Of a stretch of DNA of 64,000 nt, positions 19,298 through 29,111 are shown one piece after another. Numbering within the stretch: position 1 is the stretch's first letter; each line of letters opens with the position of its first letter. The DNA is from CBDDBK01 sp965225715 (GTDB lineage: Bacteria > Bacteroidota > Bacteroidia > Cytophagales > Flammeovirgaceae): the NCBI GenBank assembly GCA_965225715.1, contig CBDDBK010000003.1:186001-250000 (forward strand). Reading direction: 5' to 3'. The notes below the pieces were generated by a model. That model worked only from the letters and a program-made list of their open reading frames with translations. It was not told the origin of the DNA and did not search any database. The position numbers and the translations under genes are program-made.

Positions 19298-19912
19298 ATG
19301 TTTACTGGAATTATAGAAAGCCTTTCTACCCTTATTGAATTAAAAAAAGATAAAAATAATACTATTTTCATTTTTGAAAATGAATTAATTTCTGAATTAT
19401 CGATTAAACAAAGTTTATGTCATAATGGAATTTGTCTTACTATAGAAAGTATTGATTTAGAAATAAATACTTATCAAGTTACTGCTGTTGCTGAAACCCT
19501 TCAAAAAACTAATTTAAAATATAATAAAATAGGAGACTTGTTTAATATAGAACGCTGTTTGTCTGCAAATGGACGCTTTGACGGACATATTGTGCAAGGA
19601 CATGTCGATGGTTTAGCCCAATGTGTTGCTAAAAGTGACGAAGGTGGAAGTTTTAAATTTACCTTTAAAACCTTTAGTAAAAATGGACTGATTGTTGATA
19701 AAGGCTCTATAACTATTAATGGCATAAGTTTAACCGTGGTTCGAAGCCAATATAATACTTTTTCAGTTGTTATTATCCCTTATACTTTCAAAAACACCAA
19801 CTTTAAAACTCTAAAAATAAATGACTTCGTAAATATAGAATTTGATATTATTGGAAAGTATATCAATAGAATCATGAAAGATTCTACATTTGATGAAGTC
19901 AAAAAAATATAG
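19298..19912 (+). CDS. ribE: Riboflavin synthase, alpha chain
   Basis: A 204-residue enzyme that dismutates two molecules of 6,7-dimethyl-8-ribityllumazine into riboflavin. It begins with the family signature MFTGIIE and contains two lumazine-binding barrels (about 1-98 and 99-200), each with a substrate-binding segment. GRFDGHIVQGHVDG (about 92-105) marks the start of the second repeat; GSITINGISLTV (about 136-147) is the matching core motif. The C-terminal trimerisation helix (IGKYINRIM) is present. No other riboflavin gene is nearby. The stop codon lies within a terminator hairpin. Confidence 0.95.
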   Translation: MFTGIIESLSTLIELKKDKNNTIFIFENELISELSIKQSLCHNGICLTIESIDLEINTYQVTAVAETLQKTNLKYNKIGDLFNIERCLSANGRFDGHIVQGHVDGLAQCVAKSDEGGSFKFTFKTFSKNGLIVDKGSITINGISLTVVRSQYNTFSVVIIPYTFKNTNFKTLKINDFVNIEFDIIGKYINRIMKDSTFDEVKKI

Positions 19913-19938
19913 AAAAGGTTTTTTCTATGGTTTTTTTT
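19909..19938 (+). terminator. Rho-independent terminator after ribE
   Basis: ATAGAAAA (19909-19916), loop GGTT, TTTTCTAT (19921-19928), then GG and a run of eight T. The stem overlaps the ribE stop codon. The opposite-strand yicC gene ends immediately beyond. Confidence 0.65.
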
Positions 19939-20800
19939 AGAGTATATTCATGAGTTGTTCTTTAATCTTTCCTATATTTTCTTTGATATCCACAACGAGT
20001 CTTTGAATTTCAAAATGATTGGCTTTAGCAGAAATAGTGTTAGCTTCTCTATTAATTTCTTGTAAAATAAATTCTAATTTTTTTCCATTAGATTCTTCAG
20101 AAAGGAGACTTTTTGAAAAAAAATCTATATGTTTTTGAATACGGATTTTTTCTTCGGTAATATCTAACTTTTCACTGTAAAGAACTAATTCTTGTTCTAT
20201 GCGGTTTTGATCTGTTTTCGTATTAATTTTTTGAAGATTAACATTAATGCGTTCTTTAATTTTTAATACCCTTTCTTCTTCAAAAGGGGTAATTTGGACA
20301 ACAGCATCTTGAATATTTGATACATAAACTTGAAATGCTTTTGTTAAAATAAGTCCTTCATTTTTTCTAAATGTATTGCAATGTTGAGTAGCTATTTGAA
20401 CAGCTTCTATGATAAAATTCCATTCTTGAGAATCTACTTCTCTAAAATCTGAATTAAACATATCGGGCAATTGAGCTACTATTTTGAAAATATCTTTTTC
20501 ATGAGCATTTAATTCGTGAGCCATATTTATTAGCTCCATATAGTAACTTTTAAAATTATCTTTTTCAATCTCTAATTTTTTATTTTTATTACTTTTAAAA
20601 TTAATAGTGACATTAACTTTACCTCTTTTGAGTATTTTTTCGAGATATTGTCTGAGTTCTATTTCTTTAGAACTAAAAGCTGAATTAAGTCTAATATTAA
20701 AATCTAAGTATTTGCTATTTAAAGTTTTAATTTCCACATAAACTTGCCCAATTTCATTTTCTATACGGGCGTTTCCAAATCCGGTCATCGAGTACAACAT
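19937..20800 (-). CDS. yicC: YicC/YloC family endoribonuclease
   Basis: A 287-residue YicC family protein. The N-terminus MLYSMTGFGNA is the family hallmark, followed by VEIKTLNSKYLDFNIRL (about 22-38). The C-terminal region ends LEFILQEINREANTISAKA (about 242-260), the conserved DUF1732 segment with acidic and Arg/Asn residues thought to form the active site, and VDIKENIGKIKEQLMNIL. E. coli YicC has been described as an endoribonuclease acting on small RNA. In many bacteria the gene precedes gmk, but here it stands alone and convergent to ribE. Confidence 0.92.
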   Translation of the reverse strand: MLYSMTGFGNARIENEIGQVYVEIKTLNSKYLDFNIRLNSAFSSKEIELRQYLEKILKRGKVNVTINFKSNKNKKLEIEKDNFKSYYMELINMAHELNAHEKDIFKIVAQLPDMFNSDFREVDSQEWNFIIEAVQIATQHCNTFRKNEGLILTKAFQVYVSNIQDAVVQITPFEEERVLKIKERINVNLQKINTKTDQNRIEQELVLYSEKLDITEEKIRIQKHIDFFSKSLLSEESNGKKLEFILQEINREANTISAKANHFEIQRLVVDIKENIGKIKEQLMNIL

Positions 20801-20950
20801 CTTTTCAACTACAATTAAATTAAGATAAATAAATTTAAAATTAATAACTCTAAATTTTGCAATAGTCCTGGTAACTTTTTTTAAATAAACTAAAAAATTG
20901 AAATTAATTAAAAACTAACCGAACTATTGCATTTATAAAATTACTAATGT

Positions 20951-21271
20951 TTAAACAGCAGCATCTAATTTTTTAGACAATAAACTTTTATTAACAACAC
21001 CGATAACCTTATCAATAACTTCTCCATTTTTAAAAATAAGTAAAGTAGGAATACTCATGATAGCATATTTTTGAGCTATTTCTTGGTTTTGATCTACATC
21101 TAATTTAGCTATAATAGCTTTATTTTCATAAGATTCTGCAAGTTGATCTATTACAGGTGCTAATTGAACACAAGGTCCACACCAAGCAGCCCAAAAATCA
21201 ACCAAAACTGGCTTTTCTGAATCTAAAACTGTTTGAGAAAAATTAGCATTTGTTAGCTTAATAGGAGCCAT
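20951..21271 (-). CDS. trxA: Thioredoxin
   Basis: A 106-residue cytosolic thioredoxin of standard length. The active site WAAWCGPC gives C31 and C34, and the cis-Pro loop reads MSIPTLLIFKNG (about 72-83). The buried Asp (VDFWAAW, D25) is present. It provides reducing power for ribonucleotide reductase, peroxiredoxins and methionine sulfoxide reductase. It has no signal peptide, unlike the thioredoxin-fold protein at 3.9 kb. It appears to be a single-gene unit. Confidence 0.95.
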   Translation of the reverse strand: MAPIKLTNANFSQTVLDSEKPVLVDFWAAWCGPCVQLAPVIDQLAESYENKAIIAKLDVDQNQEIAQKYAIMSIPTLLIFKNGEVIDKVIGVVNKSLLSKKLDAAV

Positions 21272-21719
21272 AAGTCTTAATTTTTGTTTATGGTGAAAAA
21301 TAATTTATTAAACGAATTTGACAAGTATAACACAAATAAAAAAGTAAAAAAAAATATTATCTTGGTTTATTTATTAGCTTTAATTTTTTGCCAGTTGCTT
21401 CTATATTTTTTACTTTTATTTACTAACTTCTAAAAAAAAATATTATGATAAAAAAAGATAAAATAAAATAGAAAAAGAAATTTATGGGTATTTATATTAT
21501 TGGAAAATATATTTTTTTAAATCGCTTGTTCTCCAAAAAATCAGTTGGTTTTGAAAATGAGTTAAACCTCTTCAAAATCCTTATTTCAGGTGAAACAACT
21601 ATATTTGGATGATGGATTTACAAAAAAACATTTTAGCTTTTTGGCAAATTTTTGAAAACATTTACTCAGACTATATAGAGATTTATAGGATTAATCTATT
21701 TCGTAACTAACTAATTAAC
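21272..21719. other. Intergenic region with reversed dispersed-repeat copy
   Basis: About 450 bases between divergent trxA and bamD. A reverse-orientation type A repeat copy is at 21547-21603, reading AATGAGTTAAACCTCTTCAA then AATCCTTATTTCAGGTGAAA and CAACTAT. Two near-identical A-rich blocks ending AAAAATATTAT (near 21348 and 21434) flank about 85 bases. I see no gene. Confidence 0.5.
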
Positions 21720-22559
21720 ATGATAAAAGTTAAACTATGCCTTTTATTCTTATTAGGTATATCTATGAGTTGTAGCCCTTTAAATACAGCATTGAAAAGT
21801 AAGAGCATTAATAAGAAATATGAATATGCTTTGCAGTTTTATAAAAATGAACAATATGATAAAGCGATTGTAATTTTTAATGAAATTTTGCCTTTATTAT
21901 CAGGGGATAAAAGAGGAGAGTCTGCTTATTTTTATCATGCCTACTGTCATTACTATACCAAACAATACCTCATTGCTTCAAATCTTTTTGGTTCTTTTTA
22001 TAGAACTTATAAAAGAAGTCAATATGCTGAAGAGGCTTTATTTATGGAAACATTTACTTTATATGAAAGTAGTCCTGTATACTCTTTAGATCAGTCGCTT
22101 ACATTAGATAATATAGATAAAATCCAGAGCTTTATTAATTTATATCCTGAAAATAAACTTTCCGAAAAGGCAAATCAAATTATAAATGAGTTGTTAGAAA
22201 AAATAGAAAAAAAATATTATTATATAGCAGTTCAATATGAGAAAATTAGACAATACAAATCTGCTTTAGTCGCTTATTCTAATTATATAAAAGATTATCC
22301 CAACAGTCGGTATAAAGAAGAGGCTTATTTTAGACAGTTAAAAGTACAGTATAAACTAGCCAGCCTTAGTTTAGATCATTTAAAAGAAGAACGGTATGAA
22401 GAAGCTGTGGACCTGTATCACAAATTTATAGATCGATATGCTAAATCTACTTATATCAAGGAAGCAGAATTAATATATAGAAATACATTGACAGATTTAA
22501 AAAAGCTTCTTCAACAAAATAAAGCAAAAAAATTAGAATCTTTAAATGCTTTAAAATAA
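21720..22559 (+). CDS. bamD: Outer-membrane assembly lipoprotein BamD
   Basis: A 279-residue lipoprotein subunit of the BAM complex, which folds beta-barrel proteins into the outer membrane. A lipobox (LGISMSC, C18) ends the signal peptide. The mature part is a row of TPR motifs: YEYALQFYKNEQYDKAIVIF (about 37-56), SAYFYHAYCHYYTKQYLIAS, YYIAVQYEKIRQYKSALVAY and RYEEAVDLYHKFIDRYAKST. This arrangement and length match BamD (YfiO). PorV and the T9SS outer-membrane parts would depend on it. It may be co-transcribed with folD, whose start is about 70 bp downstream. Confidence 0.9.
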   Translation: MIKVKLCLLFLLGISMSCSPLNTALKSKSINKKYEYALQFYKNEQYDKAIVIFNEILPLLSGDKRGESAYFYHAYCHYYTKQYLIASNLFGSFYRTYKRSQYAEEALFMETFTLYESSPVYSLDQSLTLDNIDKIQSFINLYPENKLSEKANQIINELLEKIEKKYYYIAVQYEKIRQYKSALVAYSNYIKDYPNSRYKEEAYFRQLKVQYKLASLSLDHLKEERYEEAVDLYHKFIDRYAKSTYIKEAELIYRNTLTDLKKLLQQNKAKKLESLNALK

Positions 22560-22629
22560 TAATTAACCTTATAAAATTTTTAACGTTTTTATATATTTTT
22601 AATTATTTGATTTTCAATTGTATAAAACT

Positions 22630-23517
22630 ATGAAATTATTAAACGGTAAAACTGTCAGCTTATATCTTCAAAAAATATTAACCGAAGAAATAAATGTTTT
22701 TTCTATAAAATACAAAAAAACACCCCATTTAGTAGCTATTTTAGTTGGTCAAAATACGGCTAGTCAAGTTTATGTTAAGAATAAATTAAAAACTTGTGAA
22801 GCTGTAGGCATGCGTTCTTCTTTGATTCAACTTGGAGAAGATATACAGGAAAGTATTTTATTGGAACATGTTCAACAGCTTAATAATGATGATGATGTAG
22901 ATGGCTTCATTATACAATTGCCTTTACCAGAATCTATTAATATTGAAAAAATAACCCAAGCTATAGATCCTTTTAAAGATGTAGATGGTTTCCACCCATT
23001 TAATTTAGGACAGCTACTACTTAACAATCCTATTTACTTACCTGCTACACCTGCAGGAATTATTAAATTATTGGCTTATTATGATATTTCTACTGAAGGA
23101 AAACATTGTGTGATAGTTGGTAGAAGCCATATAGTTGGTATGCCTATGTCTGTTATTTTGACAAATAAAAATAAACAAGGTAATTCCACTGTTACTGTGG
23201 TACATAGTAAAACTTTAAATATAGCTGAACACACTCAAAAAGCCGATATATTAATCGTTGCTATAGGGAAACCTAATTTTATTACTGCTGATATGGTCAA
23301 AGAAGGGGTTGTTATTATCGATGTTGGTATTAATAGGTTGGCAGATAAAGGTTATAAAAAAGGGTATCGACTCGTTGGAGATGTTAATTTTAAAGATGTA
23401 GCACCAAAATCGAGTTATATAACACCTGTTCCGGGTGGAGTAGGCCCAATGACTGTTATTTCTTTAATTTCTAATACTCTAAAAGCAGCAATAAGAAGAG
23501 CAAAAAAGTTTAGCTAG
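22630..23517 (+). CDS. folD: Methylenetetrahydrofolate dehydrogenase / cyclohydrolase
   Basis: A bifunctional enzyme interconverting 5,10-methylene- and 10-formyl-tetrahydrofolate. I place the start at the ATG at 22630 (295 residues) because the frame upstream offers only a TTG at 22618 and the family begins MKLLNGK. The catalytic region includes SQVYVKNKLKTCE (about 49-61, with the reactive Lys), DVDGFIIQLPLPE and VDGFHPFNLGQL (about 118-129). The NADP site is VIVGRSHIVGMPM (about 158-170), and the C-terminus carries TPVPGGVGPMT (about 266-276). The protein looks complete. It probably follows bamD in one transcript and ends in a hairpin. Confidence 0.95.
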   Translation: MKLLNGKTVSLYLQKILTEEINVFSIKYKKTPHLVAILVGQNTASQVYVKNKLKTCEAVGMRSSLIQLGEDIQESILLEHVQQLNNDDDVDGFIIQLPLPESINIEKITQAIDPFKDVDGFHPFNLGQLLLNNPIYLPATPAGIIKLLAYYDISTEGKHCVIVGRSHIVGMPMSVILTNKNKQGNSTVTVVHSKTLNIAEHTQKADILIVAIGKPNFITADMVKEGVVIIDVGINRLADKGYKKGYRLVGDVNFKDVAPKSSYITPVPGGVGPMTVISLISNTLKAAIRRAKKFS

Positions 23518-23566
23518 AAAAATCTAGCTAAACCAAAACAACAAAACCTTTCCTTTTTTTTGTTGT
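23508..23566 (+). terminator. Hairpins at the folD 3' end
   Basis: The first is perfect: GTTTAGCTAGA (23508-23518), loop AAAA, TCTAGCTAAAC (23523-23533), enclosing the folD stop codon. A second, weaker stem pairs ACAACAAAA (23538-23546) with TTTTGTTGT (23558-23566) around a T-rich stretch. Together they are likely to end the bamD-folD transcript. Confidence 0.5.
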
Positions 23567-23650
23567 GCTATCTATAACTATAGATTATAAAAAATAGTTT
23601 TAGAAAACAGGTTTAAAAAAAAAAAATAGAATTTAATTATCCTTAATTTC

Positions 23651-25131
23651 ATGAAAAAAAAAATTATTGTTATCGGTGCGGGGAACGCAGCACTTTGTGC
23701 AGGTATAGCTGCTTTAGAAAAAGGAGGCGATGTTTTGATATTAGAAAGAGCTAATAAAGAAGAAGCTGGTGGAAACAGTCGCTATACTGCAGGTGCCATG
23801 CGTTTTGTTTATAACTCTAATGAAGAATTAATACCTTTACTTTTAAACCTCAATGATAAGCGTTTACCTAATACTGAATTTGGTACTTATTCAAAGCAAA
23901 AATTTCAGCAGGACTTTTTAAATTTTAATAACGGAAGGCCATTAAGTTTACATCAAAATATTTTGATTGATAAAAGTTATGAAACTTTACTTTGGCTTAG
24001 TGGGCACAATATTAAATTTGAACCTATTTATTCCCGTCAAGCATTCCAAAAAAATGGAAAATATACTTTTTGGGGAGGGTTAACTTTAGCGGCTAAGAAT
24101 GAAGGTGTTGGTCTAGTTGATATGCAAATGGAAAGGTTTTTGGCTCTTGGTGGAAAAATTCAATACGAAACTGAAGCCAAAAAACTGTTAATGGAAGATA
24201 ATAAAGTAGTTGCTGTTAAATGTCAAACGCCTGAAAACGAAATTAGGCTCTTTGCTGATTCTATAATTTTGGCTTGTGGTGGCTTTGAAGCTAACTCAAA
24301 TTTACGAAAACAATATATGGGTCAAGATTGGACAAAAGCAAAAGTGAGAGGCACAAAACATAATATGGGAAAAGGGCTTGAGATGGCACTTGATATTGGA
24401 GCAGATTTTAAAGGGCTTGCCGATGGATGTCATGCTGTACCAATGGATCTCAATATGCCTGATTATGGTAACCTTGATATCCCACATATAGAAAGAAAAC
24501 AGTATCGAAAAATTTGCTACTTTTTGGGCATTATGTTAAACTGCAACGGACAACGTTTTGTAGATGAAGGTATTAATTTTAGAAACTATACCTATGCTCA
24601 GTTTGGTAAAGCTATTTTAAATCAACCAAATCATTTTGCTTGGCAAGTTTTTGATAAAAAAGTTGAAGAGCTTCTTTATAGCGAATATCGTTTTTGGGAC
24701 GCTAGCTATGTAGAGGCAGATACTTTAGAAGATTTAACCCAAAAACTTGAAGGAGTAGATGCTCAAAAGGCTTTAAAAACAATTCAAAACTATAACCAAG
24801 CCGTAGATAAAAATACTGTTTTTGATCCAAGTATCCTAGATGGTAAAAATACTAAAGGTTTAGCTTTGAATAAAACTAACTGGGCAAATAGTATAGATTC
24901 ACCGCCTTTTAAAGCCTATCCTGTTACCTGTGGAATCACTTTTACTTATGGTGGTTTAAAAGTAGATGAAAATGCGCGTGTCCTTGATAAAAATAATGTT
25001 CAAATAGAAGGTTTATTTGCTTGTGGAGAGTTAGTCGGTGGCATTTTTATTATGGTTATCCAGGCGGCTCTGGCTTAACTTCAGGGGCAGTCTTTGGACG
25101 TTTAGCAGGTTATAGTGCTGTAAGTGTTTAA
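23651..25131 (+). CDS. FAD-dependent tricarballylate dehydrogenase (TcuA)-like protein, frameshifted near the C-terminus
   Basis: A flavoprotein of the fumarate reductase/succinate dehydrogenase FAD family. The N-terminus IIVIGAGNAALCAGIAAL (dinucleotide-binding fold) and EEAGGNSRYTAGAMRF fit the TcuA group, which oxidises tricarballylate; other substrates are possible. The FAD family's C-terminal motif should read GxxxGGIFYYGYPGGSGL. As written, the frame breaks at a run of five T (25044-25048): the uninterrupted product stops at 25078 (475 residues, ending IFIMVIQAALA). One extra T restores YYGYPGGSGLTSGAVFGRLA and a stop at 25131. This can be a sequencing error, a recent mutation or a slippage site. 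No tricarballylate transporter or TcuB partner is adjacent. Confidence 0.82.
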
Positions 25132-25479
25132 ACTATTGCAGTTGCTCCATTTTAAAAGAAGATTTTCAAGAGATTTAGCTCATTAGTATTGAAAATGACC
25201 ATTTCCAAAATAAAAGTTTTGAAATATAATTTATTGAAAATAAAATACTTATAAGTCTTTAAAAAGTTTTACAACTTCAAAATCTATTTACATGGTATAA
25301 AATATTTAAAGTTTAGAAGGAAATAATTTCCTTAATATTGTTATATAAAAAGTTAAACACTGAAAATTAACTAAATACAAGCATTTTATATCTTCATATT
25401 CCGTATTTAAGCAAAAAATTAATTACTTATTATTTATAGGTCTTAGCTGCCATTTTTTAAATTTTAAACTTTTTTTATC
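25132..25479. other. Intergenic region with diverged type A repeat
   Basis: About 350 bases. A diverged type A dispersed repeat in direct orientation lies at 25133-25222 (GAAGATTTTCAAGAG, then TTAGCTCATTAGTATTGAAA). The rest is AT-rich and must hold the promoter of the LRR protein gene. No other gene is seen. Confidence 0.5.
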
Positions 25480-28400
25480 ATGAAAAAGATCACTTTTTTT
25501 ATACTTTTTTTTTACTTTTTTTCAATAAAAGCCCAAATTAATACACAAGATTCGTTGGCTTTATTGGCTCTTTATCAGACTACTAATGGTGTTAATTGGA
25601 ACACTACCTGGGATTTAAACGATCCTGTTGGCAGCTGGAATGGCGTAGATACAGCAAATGGACGAGTTGTAGAAATCGATTTAAATACTAATAATCTTAG
25701 AGGTTCTATACCTCCTGAATTAGCTGCTTTAACTGCTCTAATAGACTTAGAGTTATATGAGAATCAACTTACCGGTTCTATACCTCCTGAGTTAGGCAAT
25801 TTAACAAACTTAGAAGATTTAGAATTATTTGAGAATCAACTTACCGGTTCTATACCTCCTGAGTTAGGCAATTTAACAAACTTAGAAGATTTAGAATTAT
25901 ATGAGAATCAACTTACCGGTTCTATACCTCCTGAGTTAGGCAATTTAATGAATTTGCGAGATTTAGATTTAGCTGAGAATCAACTTACCGGTTCTATACC
26001 TCCTGAGTTAGGCAATTTAATGAATTTGCGAGATTTAGAATTATTTGAGAATCAACTTACCGGTTCTATACCTCCTGAGTTAGGCAATTTAATGAATTTG
26101 CGAGATTTAGAATTATTTGAGAATCAACTTACCGGTTCTATACCTCCTGAGTTAGGCAATTTAACAGATTTAGGTACGCTATTACTACAAGATAATCAAT
26201 TTACGGACTTGCCCGATTTAGCACATTTAACAGGCTTAAGTGGAAGTTTTGATTTTCGTGTTGAAAATAATTTTTTAGATTTTGAAGATATACAGCCAAA
26301 TTTAGCTAATTTACGCACTAGTTCTAATTATTCCTCTCAAGGACCGGTAAGAGAAGGACAAAATTATGACAACGCTTTAGGCACAGACTTAGTGCTTTCG
26401 GTTCAAGTCAATGGTACCGGGAATGTATACAAATGGTTTTTAAATGGTATAGCTATAGGAGGGGCTAATAATACTAGTCTAAACCTAACCAATATACAAG
26501 AAGTTAATTTAGGTCTTTACTATTGTGAGATTCGTAATCCCAATGTACCGGCTCTTATTTTGAGCTCTTCTTCTGATCGTATAAGTAAAAACTCTTCCAC
26601 TTCACCAAGCTCTCTTGCTTCTGATTCCTTAGCTTTATTAGCTTTGTACAACAGTGCTGGCGGTGCTGATTGGAATAGTAATTGGGATTTAAATGACCCT
26701 GTTGGTGACTGGTCTGGCGTAGATACAGCAAATGGACGAGTTGTAGAACTTGAGTTACGAAATGAAGACTTGAATGGCACTATTCCACCGGAGTTGGGCA
26801 ATTTAACAGCTTTAGAAAGATTAGAGTTAGAAGAGAATCAACTTACCGGTTCCATTCCACCCGAGTTGGGCAATTTAACCAATTTGCAAATTTTATATTT
26901 ATATGAGAATCAACTTACCGGTTCCATTCCACCCGAGTTGGGCAATTTAACCAATTTGCAAGAGTTATATTTATATGACAATGAACTTACCGGTTCTATT
27001 CCACCGGAGTTGGGAAATTTAACCAATTTGCAAGAGTTATATTTATATGACAATCAACTTACCGGTTCTATTCCACCGGAGTTGGGCAATTTAACAGCTT
27101 TAGAAAGATTAGAGTTAGATAACAATGAACTTACCGGTTCTATTCCACCGGAGTTGGGCAATTTAACAGCTTTAGAAAGATTACATTTATATGACAATCA
27201 ACTTACAGATTTACCAGATTTAGCGCATTTAACAGGCTTAAATGCAAGTAATGATTTTCGTGTTGAAAATAATTTTTTAGATTTTGAAGACATAGAGCCA
27301 AATTTGGCTAACTTGGTTTCTGCTTCTAATTATTCCCCTCAAAGACCGGTAAGAGAAGGGCAAATTTATTCTAATCCTTTGGGCACAGATATAGTGTTTT
27401 CGGTTGAAGTCAATGGTACCGGGAATGTATACCAATGGTTTTTAAATGGTGTAGCTATAGGAGGCGAAAGTAATTCTGATTTAAACCTAACCAATATACA
27501 AGAAGCCAATTTTGGTCTTTACTATTGTGAAATTACCAATCCCAATGTACCCGGTCTTACCTTGAGGTCTTTGCCCGATATTGTTGGCAATCCCTTTCCA
27601 AGCGATATAGTATTATCAGATTATTTCATTCTCTTAAATCTATACAACAGTACTAATGGAATCGGATGGAATACAACTTGGGATTTAGCATTATCTCCAA
27701 CAACCTGGAACGGAATAACAATAGAAAATCAAAGAGTAGTAGCTATTGATTTGGCTAATAATAACTTATTGGGAACATTAGCTTCTGATTTAGGTCTTTT
27801 AGATAGTTTGCAAACTTTAGATTTAGGCAATAATGAGTTAAGTGGCGTTCTGCCGACAGAACTCGGAAACTTAGATGCTTTAACAACTTTAAACTTAGGC
27901 AATAATGAGTTAAGTGGCGTTCTGCCGACAGAACTCGGAAACTTAGATGCTTTAATAACTTTAAACTTAGGCAATAATGAGTTAAGTGGCGTTCTGCCGA
28001 CAGAACTCGGAAACTTAGATGCTTTAATAACTTTAAACTTAGGCAATAATGAATTTAGTGGACCTCTTCCTAATACATTAGCAAATTTAACTAACTTATT
28101 TAGTTTAAGACTAGAAAATAATGCTTTTACCAGTCTAGCTGATTTAACTGCCTTACAACTTGTTGTTTTTAGAGTTCAAAATAACCAGCTGGATTTTGGA
28201 GATTTACAGCCTAATATAGGACTATTAACTAACTACAATCCTCAACAGGAGGTAAGAACAGGTGAAAACTATACTTTGCTAAGTGGGTCAAATTTAATAC
28301 TCTCTGTTGATGTAGGCGGTACAGGAAATCTTTATCAATGGTTTTACAACAGTAATGCTATAGCTACAGCTACTAATGCCAGCCTTGATTTAATGGACAT

Positions 28401-29055
28401 TCAAACTGAGGCGTCCGGTCTTTATTATTGTGAAATTAGCAATCCGAATGTACCGGATTTGCTTTTAACCTCTTCACCGGATAGTTTAAATGTAGTACCT
28501 AATGCAGCTCCGACAAGCATAGCACTTTCCAATAACAGCATAGATGAAAACTTAGCTATAGGAACTTTAATAGGTCTCTTCTCCACAACAGACCCTAACT
28601 CGAGTGATAAACATACTTATACAATTTCTGATAACACCAATTTTAGAATCAGCCAAGATAGTTTATACGCTAATATTTCCTTTGATTATGAAACAATAGC
28701 AAGCTATGATTTAACAGTAACAAGTACAGACTTAGGAGGTTTGACCTATTCGGATGCTTTGGTCATTAGCATTATAGACGTTGATGATGGTGGTTTGGTG
28801 ACAGCTATTGAAGATATTTTTACTCAAACTGAAATACTCTTGTATCCCAATCCAAGCACAAGTTCTTTTCATATAAGTGGCTTGAACAAGATAGGTGTAC
28901 TGGAAATTATATTTTATAACCTTCAAGGTCAAACAGTAAAGGAATATAGTGAGGTTCAAAATATTTATGATGTTAGTGATTTGCCTAAGGGTTTTTATAT
29001 AGCAGTTATAAAAACTTTAAATTCTGAAAAAACCATTAATTTTATTATTAACTAA
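25480..29055 (+). CDS. T9SS-exported protein with three LRR/Ig-like modules and cadherin-like domain
   Basis: A 1191-residue secreted protein. After a signal peptide (about 1-19) come three modules (about 20-375, 380-705, 710-1010). Each begins with an N-cap such as DSLALLALYQTTNGVNWNTT, continues with 24-residue plant-type leucine-rich repeats (LTGSIPPELGNLTNLEDLEL pattern, or LSGVLPTELGNLDALTTL in the third), and ends in an Ig-like domain with W and YYC (VYKWFLNGIAIGG ... GLYYCEI). A cadherin-like domain (about 1015-1105, SIDENLAIGTLIG) and a T9SS type A sorting domain (LLYPNPSTSSFHI ... LPKGFYIAVIKT) follow. It is likely a surface protein for protein or glycan binding. Repeats are almost identical at DNA level. 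Confidence 0.9.
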   Translation: MKKITFFILFFYFFSIKAQINTQDSLALLALYQTTNGVNWNTTWDLNDPVGSWNGVDTANGRVVEIDLNTNNLRGSIPPELAALTALIDLELYENQLTGSIPPELGNLTNLEDLELFENQLTGSIPPELGNLTNLEDLELYENQLTGSIPPELGNLMNLRDLDLAENQLTGSIPPELGNLMNLRDLELFENQLTGSIPPELGNLMNLRDLELFENQLTGSIPPELGNLTDLGTLLLQDNQFTDLPDLAHLTGLSGSFDFRVENNFLDFEDIQPNLANLRTSSNYSSQGPVREGQNYDNALGTDLVLSVQVNGTGNVYKWFLNGIAIGGANNTSLNLTNIQEVNLGLYYCEIRNPNVPALILSSSSDRISKNSSTSPSSLASDSLALLALYNSAGGADWNSNWDLNDPVGDWSGVDTANGRVVELELRNEDLNGTIPPELGNLTALERLELEENQLTGSIPPELGNLTNLQILYLYENQLTGSIPPELGNLTNLQELYLYDNELTGSIPPELGNLTNLQELYLYDNQLTGSIPPELGNLTALERLELDNNELTGSIPPELGNLTALERLHLYDNQLTDLPDLAHLTGLNASNDFRVENNFLDFEDIEPNLANLVSASNYSPQRPVREGQIYSNPLGTDIVFSVEVNGTGNVYQWFLNGVAIGGESNSDLNLTNIQEANFGLYYCEITNPNVPGLTLRSLPDIVGNPFPSDIVLSDYFILLNLYNSTNGIGWNTTWDLALSPTTWNGITIENQRVVAIDLANNNLLGTLASDLGLLDSLQTLDLGNNELSGVLPTELGNLDALTTLNLGNNELSGVLPTELGNLDALITLNLGNNELSGVLPTELGNLDALITLNLGNNEFSGPLPNTLANLTNLFSLRLENNAFTSLADLTALQLVVFRVQNNQLDFGDLQPNIGLLTNYNPQQEVRTGENYTLLSGSNLILSVDVGGTGNLYQWFYNSNAIATATNASLDLMDIQTEASGLYYCEISNPNVPDLLLTSSPDSLNVVPNAAPTSIALSNNSIDENLAIGTLIGLFSTTDPNSSDKHTYTISDNTNFRISQDSLYANISFDYETIASYDLTVTSTDLGGLTYSDALVISIIDVDDGGLVTAIEDIFTQTEILLYPNPSTSSFHISGLNKIGVLEIIFYNLQGQTVKEYSEVQNIYDVSDLPKGFYIAVIKTLNSEKTINFIIN
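25759..26190 (+). repeat. Tandem 72-bp repeats encoding LRRs, module 1
   Basis: Six consecutive 72-bp units each begin GAGAATCAACTTACCGGTTC and include TATACCTCCTGAGTTAGGCA. They start at 25759, 25831, 25903, 25975, 26047 and 26119. Silent positions are conserved too, so copies arose by recent duplication or gene conversion. Confidence 0.92.
26833..27210 (+). repeat. Tandem 72-bp repeats encoding LRRs, module 2
   Basis: Further 72-bp units (26833, 26905 and onward) share the same opening GA(G/C)AAT(C/G)AACTTACCGG but use TCCATTCCACCCGAGTTGG or TCTATTCCACCGGAGTTGG, so this array expanded separately from module 1. Confidence 0.85.
27822..28062 (+). repeat. Tandem 72-bp repeats encoding LRRs, module 3
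   Basis: Three to four 72-bp units with TTAGGCAATAATGAGTTAAG and GGCGTTCTGCCGACAGAACT are nearly identical to each other and different from those in modules 1 and 2. Confidence 0.88.
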
Positions 29056-29111
29056 ATTTTTATATCAGTATAGCAATCAAGCAACATGAGTATAGTTCGG
29101 TATACTTTTTT

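Noticed and set aside
27729..28046. 105-codon minus-strand frame with repeated LPKFKVIKASKFPSSVGRTP
   Set aside because: It is the antisense of the third LRR array, so its internal repetition only reflects the repeats on the coding strand.
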